Part shown: one piece after another, positions 34,539 through 42,446 of the stretch
Numbering within the stretch: the first letter of the stretch is position 1
Layout: every line of letters starts with the position of its first letter
Origin: Micavibrio_C sp046294845
GTDB lineage: Bacteria; Pseudomonadota; Alphaproteobacteria; Micavibrionales; Micavibrionaceae
Reading direction: 5' to 3'
Assembly: GCA_046294845.1 (NCBI GenBank)
Contig: JBKBNU010000001.1
Coordinates: forward strand, 2,170,001 to 2,234,000
Length of the DNA: 64,000 bases
Made by a program: the position numbers and the translations under genes
The notes under the pieces: generated by a model
What the model was told of the DNA's origin: nothing
The model's input: only the letters and a program-made list of their open reading frames with translations
Database searches by the model: none

Positions 34539-34952
34539 TCAGGCAGCGGCAGCAATCTTTGCTGCAACCAGTGTAATTTTGCGATTAACGCGTGCACGTT
34601 CCATATCATCCTTGGCCAGAGAAAGATCATCTTTCAGGTTGGCCAGTGCTTTTTCCAGAGCTTCACGATCCAGATCAGAAACGCTCACCGCCTCTTCAGC
34701 CAGAATGGTGCAGGATGTTGGTGTTACATCGGCAAAACCACCCGCGATAAAGATACGGCGGACATTTTCACCTTCGGCAGCGTGTACTACAACAACGCCC
34801 GGACGCACAGTCGCCACCAAAGAACTGTGACCCGGCAGTACACCGAAATCACCCTCTTCACCTGGTACAACAGCCATTTTCGCCGGCTCGGAGAGCAAGC
34901 GACGTTCCGGTGATACCAGTTCAAAATTAAATGTAGTAGCAGCCTGTGTCAT
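34539..34952 (-). CDS. atpC: F1 ATP synthase epsilon subunit
   Basis: Epsilon subunit of the F1 rotor. The N-terminal beta-sandwich is recognisable: FELVSPERRLLSE, then VPGEEGDFGVLPGHSSLVA. The C-terminal helical part (SVSDLDREALEKAL...) follows, and the sequence ends in an Ala-rich helix. The ATG at 34952 overlaps the stop codon of the preceding amphi-Trp gene by four bases (ATGA), supporting that start over an ATG at 34964. Expected length is about 137 residues. Last gene of the operon atpH-A-G-(PAP2)-D-(amphi-Trp)-C. Confidence 0.95.
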   Translation of the reverse strand: MTQAATTFNFELVSPERRLLSEPAKMAVVPGEEGDFGVLPGHSSLVATVRPGVVVVHAAEGENVRRIFIAGGFADVTPTSCTILAEEAVSVSDLDREALEKALANLKDDLSLAKDDMERARVNRKITLVAAKIAAAA

Positions 34953-35173
34953 TCTTGTTTCCATTTCAGCTGAAATTCAATTTCTTCCTCATCACCACTG
35001 CGTTCGTGTTCAATACTGAATACGGCGCGCGCAGGAACATATACACGTTCCCCGGCAATCTGGATTTCAAAAGGCTTGTCGCTTTCAAGACAATCGGCGA
35101 GGCGGCGCAGCTTGTCAGCAAATTCGCTGACACTGTACGTCGCCTCGATATCTCTTGCCTGTTTTGCCGACAT
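34949..35173 (-). CDS. Amphi-Trp domain protein inside the ATP synthase operon
   Basis: A 74-residue protein with an N-terminal helical part (VSEFADKLRRLADCLESDKPF), a short strand-rich part (IQIAGERVYVPA) and the terminal EIEFQLKWKQE, matching the amphi-Trp domain. Its function is unknown in the family. It lies between atpD and atpC: its start overlaps the atpD stop by one base (TAATG), and its stop overlaps the atpC start by four bases (ATGA). The coupling implies expression with the beta and epsilon subunits. Confidence 0.75.
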   Translation of the reverse strand: MSAKQARDIEATYSVSEFADKLRRLADCLESDKPFEIQIAGERVYVPARAVFSIEHERSGDEEEIEFQLKWKQE

Positions 35174-36594
35174 TATGCAGCCTCAGCAGCCATCTTACGG
35201 GCTTTCTCTTCAGCTTCTTCAATGGTTCCCACCATGTAGAAAGCTGCTTCCGGCAGATGGTCATATTTACCGTCAACGATTGCACGGAAGCCCTTGATGG
35301 TATCTTCCAGAGCCACGAATTTACCCGGGCTGCCTGTGAACACTTCGGCCACGTGGAACGGCTGGGAGAGGAAACGCTGGATCTTACGGGCACGGGCCAC
35401 AACCAGTTTATCTTCTTCCGAGAGTTCATCCATACCCAGAATGGCGATGATATCCTGCAGAGCTTTGTATGTTTGCAGTGTCTTTTGAACATCAGCAGCA
35501 CAGTTATAATGCTCTTCACCAACAACGCGCGGGTCCAGAATACGTGATGTTGAATCCAGCGGGTCAACAGCAGGGTAAATACCAAGCTCGGCGATCTGAC
35601 GGGAGAGAACCGTTGTTGCATCCAAGTGCGAGAAGGTTGTCGCCGGTGCCGGGTCGGTCAAGTCGTCAGCAGGAACATAAACGGCTTGAACCGATGTAAT
35701 CGAACCTTTGTTGGTCGATGTAATACGTTCTTGCAGAGCGCCCATGTCGGTTGACAATGTCGGTTGGTAACCCACAGCAGAAGGAATACGGCCCAGCAGA
35801 GCAGACACTTCAGCACCAGCTTGTGTGAAGCGGAACACGTTATCCATGAAGAACAGAACGTCCTGACCTTCTTCGTCACGGAAATATTCAGCCATCGACA
35901 GACCTGTCAGGGCAACACGTGCACGTGCTCCTGGTGGCTCGTTCATCTGACCGAACACCAGAGCCACTTTTGACTCGCCGTCCAGTTTGATAACACCGGC
36001 ATCCATCATTTCGTGGTAAAGATCGTTGCCTTCGCGGGTACGTTCACCAACACCGGCAAACACAGACACACCACCGTGGCCCTTAGCAATATTGTTGATC
36101 AGTTCCTGAATGGTCACGGTTTTGCCAACACCGGCACCACCGAACAAACCAATCTTACCACCCTTCAAATACGGGCAGAGAAGATCGACAACTTTAATAC
36201 CTGTAACCAGCTGTTCTTTTTCTGCTGACTGGTCAACAAATTCAGGAGCCGGACGGTGAATCGGGTAACGTTTCTTGGCTGTAGGGGCCGGCAGGTTATC
36301 AATCGGGTTGCCGATAACATCCAGAATACGACCCAATGTCTCAGGACCAACAGGAACAGAAATCGCATCGCCTGTATCAACAACATCCTGACCACGGACC
36401 AGACCGTCTGTGCTATCCATAGCGATACAGCGAACGGTATTTTCACCCAAATGCTGCGCCACTTCGAAAACCAGCGTCTTGCCTTCGTTCTGTGTTGTCA
36501 GAGCGTTCAGAATGGCAGGTACATTGCCTTCTTCAAACTGCACGTCAACAACAGCGCCAAGGATCTGGACAATTTTACCGGTTGCTTGTGTCAT
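35173..36594 (-). CDS. atpD: F1 ATP synthase beta subunit
   Basis: Catalytic subunit of the F1 ring. It carries Walker A GGAGVGKT (about residues 153-160), the catalytic Glu in GERTREGNDLYHEM, the DNVFRFTQAG segment and the SALLGRIPSAVGYQP loop. Length 473 is typical. Two operon neighbours are unexpected: an exported PAP2 phosphatase gene ends 62 bp upstream, and an amphi-Trp gene overlaps its stop codon. Confidence 0.99.
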   Translation of the reverse strand: MTQATGKIVQILGAVVDVQFEEGNVPAILNALTTQNEGKTLVFEVAQHLGENTVRCIAMDSTDGLVRGQDVVDTGDAISVPVGPETLGRILDVIGNPIDNLPAPTAKKRYPIHRPAPEFVDQSAEKEQLVTGIKVVDLLCPYLKGGKIGLFGGAGVGKTVTIQELINNIAKGHGGVSVFAGVGERTREGNDLYHEMMDAGVIKLDGESKVALVFGQMNEPPGARARVALTGLSMAEYFRDEEGQDVLFFMDNVFRFTQAGAEVSALLGRIPSAVGYQPTLSTDMGALQERITSTNKGSITSVQAVYVPADDLTDPAPATTFSHLDATTVLSRQIAELGIYPAVDPLDSTSRILDPRVVGEEHYNCAADVQKTLQTYKALQDIIAILGMDELSEEDKLVVARARKIQRFLSQPFHVAEVFTGSPGKFVALEDTIKGFRAIVDGKYDHLPEAAFYMVGTIEEAEEKARKMAAEAA

Positions 36595-36656
36595 CTTTCA
36601 TACTTCCTTTTGTTAAACTCTATAATCATTCATGTTCAGGAAACAAACTGATCCTT

Positions 36657-37445
36657 TCAGTGTGTTTCGAATTCTTTCTTTGCCAACACCAGACGCTGCT
36701 GGATTTTTTCGTCTTTCAACATAGCCTCTACCACCTGCTTGGCGAGCATTTGGCCACTGCGGCTATCGGACGGGTAATGAACACCGGCGATTTCGCGACG
36801 GTGAGCAATATCAAGCGCGAGATTGATATATTTTTCCGAATTGCCCGGATCCAGTGCAGACAAAACCAAGGCATAAGAATAGGACTGTGCCGCATGGCCG
36901 GATGGATAGGCTGCGTGCGGCGGAACATCGATCACAGTCGTCAGTTCAGGATCAAGCTGTGTCGGACGGGCGCGGGCAAAATGCTTTTTCTCCCTCACCG
37001 TGAAATACAGCACTTCCGCATCAACAGATTCTATCAAGGCACTGGTCAGGGGATGAGAACCCGCATCAAACAAGCCTTGCTCGGCATAAATCATATAAAG
37101 GGATGAAGAACGGTTCTCACTTTTGATTTTTTCAATCTGTTCGGGTGTGCGCTCTTCAGCAGCATATTTTTTCAGCAGGGCCAATTCGGTTTGTGTTTCA
37201 GCACTGGTATTGGCCGGTGCAGGCGGAATATCGATCACAAAATCTTTGGACAGCGTTGCCGGTTTACCTTCGGCAATTGCCATCATGGCTTTCGACCACA
37301 GTGAGTACTCAAATTTAATGTCATCTGTCACAACAACATTTTTTTCTGCCACGGCCTGATCCATTGCAGAAACAGATGTAACCGCTACACCAGCGAGCGC
37401 CAGCGTCACAATCATTGTTCCTGCCATGCGATAGATTGCGTTCAT
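36657..37445 (-). CDS. Exported PAP2-family phosphatase inside the ATP synthase operon
   Basis: A 262-residue non-specific acid phosphatase of PAP2 type. It has a signal peptide (residues 1-27, ending VSA), then the three PAP2 motifs: K153-x6-R160-P161, P181-S-G-H184 and R217-x5-H223-x3-D227. All phosphohistidine-forming residues are present, so it should be active on phosphomonoesters in the periplasm. The start codon lies one base behind the atpG stop codon, and atpD follows 62 bp later, all on one strand. Its natural substrate is not evident. Confidence 0.88.
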   Translation of the reverse strand: MNAIYRMAGTMIVTLALAGVAVTSVSAMDQAVAEKNVVVTDDIKFEYSLWSKAMMAIAEGKPATLSKDFVIDIPPAPANTSAETQTELALLKKYAAEERTPEQIEKIKSENRSSSLYMIYAEQGLFDAGSHPLTSALIESVDAEVLYFTVREKKHFARARPTQLDPELTTVIDVPPHAAYPSGHAAQSYSYALVLSALDPGNSEKYINLALDIAHRREIAGVHYPSDSRSGQMLAKQVVEAMLKDEKIQQRLVLAKKEFETH

Positions 37446-37446
37446 C

Positions 37447-38364
37447 TTACAGAGCCTCGGCCCCCGAGATAATCTCGATCAGTTCTTTGGTAATATAAGC
37501 CTGACGGGCGCGGTTATATTGAATGCTCAAACGGTTGATCATGTCCCCCGCATTGCGTGTCGCGTTATCCATCGCTGTCATACGAGCAGCCTGTTCGCCT
37601 GCACCGCTATCCAGCAAGGCGCGATAAATCTGAATTGCCAAATTCTTCGGCAGCAAAGCCCCCAGAATTTGATTTTCTTCAGGTTCGAAATTGTAAGGAG
37701 AGCTAATCGCGACAGGTTCGTCATTCTTGTCGAGGTGACGGTTATCGTTCGAAGCATGACCTTCGGATGATTTAAACGGGATCAGTTGCTGGAAGCTAGG
37801 CTTCTGCGTCAGGACAGATACAAATTCGTTGTAAACCAGCGTGCAAACATCGAATGCGCCTCCATTGAACTGTTCAAGAATCCACTGTGTAACTTCATCT
37901 GATTCAGCAAAGCTCAGATCCGTACGACCAGCCAGACCTGTGAATGAATGAACAATCAGGTTGCTGAAATCGCGTTTCAGAACATCACGGCCCTTACGAC
38001 CCACGCACAGCAATTTTACAGTCTTGCCTTCGGCTTGCAGACTGCGGACTTCCTGACGGACACGGCGTACAAGGTTGGCGTTAAAACCACCGCACAAACC
38101 ACGGTCGGATGTAACAACCACCAGCAAACGCACCTGATCGGAACCTGTACCGATCAGCAGTTTCGGACTATTTGGCCCTACCACAACACCGGAAGCCACG
38201 CGGGCCATCATGCCAGCCATGGCTGCCGCATAAGGCTGGCTGGCTTGCGCCTGATCTTGCGCCTTTTTCAGTTTGGAAGCGGCCACCATTTTCATCGCCG
38301 AAGTAATTTTCTTCGTTGATTTAACCGAGGCGATCCTGACGCGGTACTGCTTTAAACTGGGCAT
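37447..38364 (-). CDS. atpG: F1 ATP synthase gamma subunit
   Basis: Central rotor shaft of F1. The N-terminal helix (VRIASVKSTKKITSAMKMVAASKLKKAQ) and the C-terminal helix (MTAMDNATRNAGDMINRLSIQYNRARQAYITKEL) are clearly recognised. At 305 residues it is slightly longer than usual (~290) because of a polar insertion near SSEGHASNDNRHLDKND in the middle domain. It directly follows atpA and is followed after one base by the PAP2 gene. Confidence 0.98.
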   Translation of the reverse strand: MPSLKQYRVRIASVKSTKKITSAMKMVAASKLKKAQDQAQASQPYAAAMAGMMARVASGVVVGPNSPKLLIGTGSDQVRLLVVVTSDRGLCGGFNANLVRRVRQEVRSLQAEGKTVKLLCVGRKGRDVLKRDFSNLIVHSFTGLAGRTDLSFAESDEVTQWILEQFNGGAFDVCTLVYNEFVSVLTQKPSFQQLIPFKSSEGHASNDNRHLDKNDEPVAISSPYNFEPEENQILGALLPKNLAIQIYRALLDSGAGEQAARMTAMDNATRNAGDMINRLSIQYNRARQAYITKELIEIISGAEAL

Positions 38365-38447
38365 TTTTTTATCCGTATTACTTCTTAAGTTTCCTCACCA
38401 GAGAAGCGCAGACCTCAAACCCAAGGCCTGCGCCCTTACAAAACTGC

Positions 38448-39998
38448 TTAGGCAGCTTTGGCTTCGGAGCCAACATAAGACTGGGTGAAGGTGTCGAGGA
38501 AAGCCTTCATCTCTTTCTCGATATCGGCATCCAGTGCCTTTTTGGTGCGGATGGTTTCGAGGATTTTCTTGCCGTTGGCGCGAACATCTTCGAGCAGGCG
38601 TGCTTCGTAATCGCTGACCTTGTTGGTCGGCACGCCGTCCAGATAGCCACGTGTACCGGCATAGATCACAAATACTTGTTCTTCTACGGCCATCGGCTTG
38701 AACTGCGGCTGCTTCAGCAGCTGGGTCAGACGTGCACCACGGGCCAACAGTTTTTGTGTTGACGCATCAAGGTCGGAAGCAAACTGGGCAAAGGCTTCCA
38801 TTTCGCGGTACTGGGCCAGTTCCAGTTTGATTGTACCGGCAACCTGTTTCATTGCCTTGATCTGCGCGGCAGAACCCACACGGGAAACAGACAGACCCAC
38901 GTTAATCGCCGGACGGATACCTTTGAAGAACAGACCCGTTTCAAGGAAGATCTGACCGTCTGTAATCGAAATCACGTTTGTAGGAATATAAGCGGACACG
39001 TCACCGGCTTGTGTTTCAATAACAGGCAGAGCTGTCAGAGAACCTGAACCGTTGTCATCATTCATCTTCGCAGCGCGTTCCAGCAGACGTGAGTGAATGT
39101 AGAACACATCACCAGGGTAAGCTTCACGGCCCGGCGGACGACGCAGCAGCAGTGACATCTGACGGTAAGCCACAGCCTGTTTGGACAAGTCGTCATAAAT
39201 GCACAGGGCGTGCATACCGTTATCACGGAAGTACTCACCCATCGCACAACCTGTGTAAGGGGCAAGGAATTGCATCGGTGCCGGATCGGAAGCCGTCGCC
39301 GCAACGATGATTGAATATTCAAGAGCACCTTGCTCTTCCAGTTCGCGCACCAGCTGGGCCACGGTCGAACGCTTCTGACCAACAGCCACATAGATACAGT
39401 AAAGTTTTTCCGATTCTTTGCCGGAAGCGTTTACAGCTTTCTGGTTGATGATCGCATCCAGAGCCACAGCTGTTTTACCTGTCTGACGGTCACCAATGAT
39501 CAGCTCGCGCTGGCCGCGGCCTACCGGCACCAGAGCGTCAATCGCTTTCAGGCCTGTCTGCATAGGCTCGTGAACAGACTTACGGGGAATAATGCCCGGT
39601 GCCTTAACTTCCACGCGGCGCATTTCAACATCTTTCAGCGGGCCTTTGCCATCGATCGGGTTACCCAGACCGTCAACAACGCGCCCCAGCAGGCCTTTAC
39701 CTGTTGGCACCTGCACGATTTCACCTGTGCGGCGCACGATGTCACCTTCTTTAATCGCGCGGTCATCACCGAAAATAACCACACCGACATTGTCAGCTTC
39801 AAGGTTCAGCGCCATCCCTTTGATGCCGCCCGGAAACTCGACCATCTCGCCAGCGCGAACCTGATCAAGGCCATACACACGGGCCACACCGTCACCAACA
39901 GCCAACACTTGACCGATTTCGGCCACATCGGACTGGGCGCCGAATTCAGCGATCTGCTTTTTCAGGATCTCGGAGATTTCTGCTGCGCGGATTTCCAT
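38448..39998 (-). CDS. atpA: F1 ATP synthase alpha subunit
   Basis: Non-catalytic nucleotide-binding subunit. Walker A GDRQTGKTAV is near residue 170, and the family segments PGREAYPGDVFYIHSRLLERAAK and the VSRVGSAAQ follow. Length 516. Preceded by atpH and followed by atpG. A very secure assignment. Confidence 0.99.
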   Translation of the reverse strand: MEIRAAEISEILKKQIAEFGAQSDVAEIGQVLAVGDGVARVYGLDQVRAGEMVEFPGGIKGMALNLEADNVGVVIFGDDRAIKEGDIVRRTGEIVQVPTGKGLLGRVVDGLGNPIDGKGPLKDVEMRRVEVKAPGIIPRKSVHEPMQTGLKAIDALVPVGRGQRELIIGDRQTGKTAVALDAIINQKAVNASGKESEKLYCIYVAVGQKRSTVAQLVRELEEQGALEYSIIVAATASDPAPMQFLAPYTGCAMGEYFRDNGMHALCIYDDLSKQAVAYRQMSLLLRRPPGREAYPGDVFYIHSRLLERAAKMNDDNGSGSLTALPVIETQAGDVSAYIPTNVISITDGQIFLETGLFFKGIRPAINVGLSVSRVGSAAQIKAMKQVAGTIKLELAQYREMEAFAQFASDLDASTQKLLARGARLTQLLKQPQFKPMAVEEQVFVIYAGTRGYLDGVPTNKVSDYEARLLEDVRANGKKILETIRTKKALDADIEKEMKAFLDTFTQSYVGSEAKAA

Positions 39999-40073
39999 TC
40001 TTTTACTTCCTTTGTTTAGACAACTTTTAAACTTGTTAGGGGGATATTCTTTGTATCTTTAAACTTCGTATCC

Positions 40074-40634
40074 TTAAGCGACACGGGAGCCGGACAATGT
40101 ACGTTCCAGACGTTCCAGTTTGCGCTTCAGGGAATCATCAACCATGCGTGAACCAACAGTTACGATCATGCCACCCAGCAGGTCTTTTTGAACTTCAACG
40201 TTCAAAGTGACGTGGGAGCCCAGCGCCTTGCTGAGTTCTTTTTGCAGGGCTTCTGTCTGTGCAGGGGTCAGGGCATGGGCTGTCTGGACAAACGCCTCGG
40301 CATCACCACGGCGACGGGCGCTTTCCTTGCGGAAGGCCTTGATCACAGCCAACACAGTACCCAATCTGCGGTTTTGCGCCAGCAGACCAAGGAAATTGAT
40401 TGTCAGTTTGTGGAATTGGGCTTTCTCCGCAATCGCCATCACAGCACGTTCTTGCTGGGTACGGCTCACCAGAGGATTTGCCACCAGAGCGCGCAGCTCG
40501 GAGGATGCCTCAAACATAGCGGCAAAATCGTGGAGATTTTTTTCTACTTGCTCAAGGACTTGGTCCTTCACAGCCATATCGAGGAGAGCCGTTGCGTAAC
40601 GTGTGGCGATAAGGCCGGTTTCAGTGTTTGCCAT
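40074..40634 (-). CDS. atpH: F1 ATP synthase delta subunit
   Basis: Delta subunit linking F1 to the peripheral stalk. The N-terminal domain begins with GLIATRYATALLDMA, and the C-terminal part has the characteristic (P/N)LVSRTQQERA and LGGMIVTVGSRMVDDSLKRKLERL. The start chosen is ATG 40634 (186 residues); an in-frame TTG at 40673 would add 13 residues without a ribosome binding site. It is the first gene of the F1 operon; the F0 genes are not nearby, which is normal for alphaproteobacteria. Confidence 0.96.
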   Translation of the reverse strand: MANTETGLIATRYATALLDMAVKDQVLEQVEKNLHDFAAMFEASSELRALVANPLVSRTQQERAVMAIAEKAQFHKLTINFLGLLAQNRRLGTVLAVIKAFRKESARRRGDAEAFVQTAHALTPAQTEALQKELSKALGSHVTLNVEVQKDLLGGMIVTVGSRMVDDSLKRKLERLERTLSGSRVA

Positions 40635-40735
40635 GTCTGCCGAAAATCCCGGTTTTCTGTCAGTTTGATACAATTAAAAGGCAGCGTGGATTTAGCATAC
40701 GAAACGTCATGGCGCAAGCGCAGAAAACAGCCTTT

Positions 40736-41566
40736 TCAGCCTGCCCCGGAAATTGCGGACAAGACCATACTTTCCGGAATCAGACGCCAATCGAGGAACG
40801 TAAAACGATCCGGCTGCAGGACGACAACAAGGGCTTTAAAAACAAGGAGATGCGCGACATATATTTCCAGAGTCCAACGCCCCATAAAACGGAACGGCGC
40901 AAACAGGATGGCTTTGGCCCCCTCACCTGTCCCTGAAAAACTATGGGGTTTAAAAAACATCAACCCGACCATCACGACCAAAGTACCTGCGCACATGACC
41001 ACAATCTGGTTCTGGTCAAAGGCAAAAAAGAAGGCCTGAAGGAAGGTAAAGGAACCCAGTGCCAGAAAGAAAAAGCGCTGCATCTGGATGGTCCCTTGTG
41101 CATAATCCAGATGGTTTCTCACCAGCCAGCCATACATCGCCATCACAATCGCCAGCGAACCATATTCAAAGAAATAGGATGATGGCATGGTTAGAAGAAT
41201 GAATATTGTAGAAACCTGCCATAAAGCTTCAGGCACCTGCATGGACCGCACCATGACCTTGTCGATCACGAGCCTGATGACAATCATCGTGCCCAGAATA
41301 TTTACCGGAAAGAACCCCATACCCGTTATACCGCTGGCAAATACCAGCACCAGCATTCCGATCCATAATTTGGGGCCTAAATCGCGGCTGCGGGCGTAAC
41401 CGATAAGGAAGAACCAGATCGGTACACACAAACGGCCAAAAACCCGCCACCAGTCATCATCGGGAAAAAAATAATAGCCCGTATGATCCACCAGCATCAG
41501 CAGCACAGCCACCGTCTTGAGCAGATCATAGGAGGTTAATTCTTTAGAGAGATGCTTGAGACTCAT
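40736..41566 (-). CDS. TraX family membrane protein
   Basis: A 276-residue protein with about eight hydrophobic helices. The N-terminal YDLLKTVAVLLMLVDHTGYYFF and WRVFGRLCVPIWFFLIGYA are the TraX (PF05857) signature. TraX of plasmid F acetylates the pilin N-terminus; chromosomal members probably acylate other targets. No conjugation gene is visible here. It lies upstream of the F1 operon on the same strand, with about 100 bp between them. Confidence 0.85.
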   Translation of the reverse strand: MSLKHLSKELTSYDLLKTVAVLLMLVDHTGYYFFPDDDWWRVFGRLCVPIWFFLIGYARSRDLGPKLWIGMLVLVFASGITGMGFFPVNILGTMIVIRLVIDKVMVRSMQVPEALWQVSTIFILLTMPSSYFFEYGSLAIVMAMYGWLVRNHLDYAQGTIQMQRFFFLALGSFTFLQAFFFAFDQNQIVVMCAGTLVVMVGLMFFKPHSFSGTGEGAKAILFAPFRFMGRWTLEIYVAHLLVFKALVVVLQPDRFTFLDWRLIPESMVLSAISGAG

Positions 41567-41653
41567 GTCGCCAGATTATCATATTTTTCAATGGCGTCAG
41601 TCTGATAATGTATAAATTTGACATAATAATCAGTGGGTGGATATAGTACCTTC

Positions 41654-42439
41654 ATGTTCAGCATTCTGAAATCAAACAAGGCCTATAACCGCACGATCGC
41701 GCATCCTGCCGATCCCGCTGTGCGCATAGCCCTGCATGAAGATGATCTGGCAGCCCTACGCTATAAAGACAAGGCCAAAGCCGTCATATTCAAGCGCGCA
41801 CTACCGGATGATGTCAGAAAAGAATTGGCTCTTTTCAATGATTATTCACAAATCAGACTCAGTTCCCGCATGACATCCGGCCCCCTCATCACAATCAGCC
41901 CCTGCGGTGACAGCTATCAACCTAACGAATATTCATCGGATTTCTTGAAAAAAAGCCCTGCTGTGATGGCCGATATGTTCCGTGTAACCCAGATTTATTG
42001 TCGCGCTGCGGGCCATCATTTTCTGTCCCTAAAATATGGCGCCCATATCACAGAATGGCTTGTGAATATCAATGATCCAGACGCCCGCCATGAAATGATG
42101 GATAATTTGGCACCTCATGCCGATGGCCATATAGCAAACGGTATGCGTATGACCTGTGCTTATGCTGCCAAGCCTGAAGGCATGGGTACAGGCTGGTTTC
42201 CGGGTCCTTTTGATAAAAACAGGGAAATGATTTTGGGGCAGGAATTCAAACTCAACGCCCATCCGGAAGAAATTTTGGCCAGACACAACAATCAAAAAAC
42301 AGATGCAGGTGATCTGGTATTTTTCAGGACAGGGGTGAATGCCGCTGACGGCTCACTGGACCGGTTTCGTGCCCTGCTCCACAATTCGCCCGTCCCCCCC
42401 GTCAACAAAATCAGACTCTTGCTGCTTTTACCTGCCTAG
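41654..42439 (+). CDS. DUF1826-like hypothetical protein
   Basis: About 261 residues with no signal peptide. The C-terminal half has the pattern seen in DUF1826 proteins: PHADGHIANGMRMTCAYA, then TGWF, AGDLVFFRTG and a final RALLHNSPVPP...RLLLLLP. This resembles a cupin or 2-oxoglutarate oxygenase-like fold, but the family's function is unknown. The ATG at 41654 is chosen over an upstream GTG at 41633; neither has a strong ribosome binding site. Convergent with priA. Confidence 0.65.
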   Translation: MFSILKSNKAYNRTIAHPADPAVRIALHEDDLAALRYKDKAKAVIFKRALPDDVRKELALFNDYSQIRLSSRMTSGPLITISPCGDSYQPNEYSSDFLKKSPAVMADMFRVTQIYCRAAGHHFLSLKYGAHITEWLVNINDPDARHEMMDNLAPHADGHIANGMRMTCAYAAKPEGMGTGWFPGPFDKNREMILGQEFKLNAHPEEILARHNNQKTDAGDLVFFRTGVNAADGSLDRFRALLHNSPVPPVNKIRLLLLLPA

Positions 42440-42446
42440 AACAGGG

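Noticed and set aside
40188..41039. 283-codon plus-strand ORF
   Set aside because: Antisense to atpH and the TraX gene; composition implausible.
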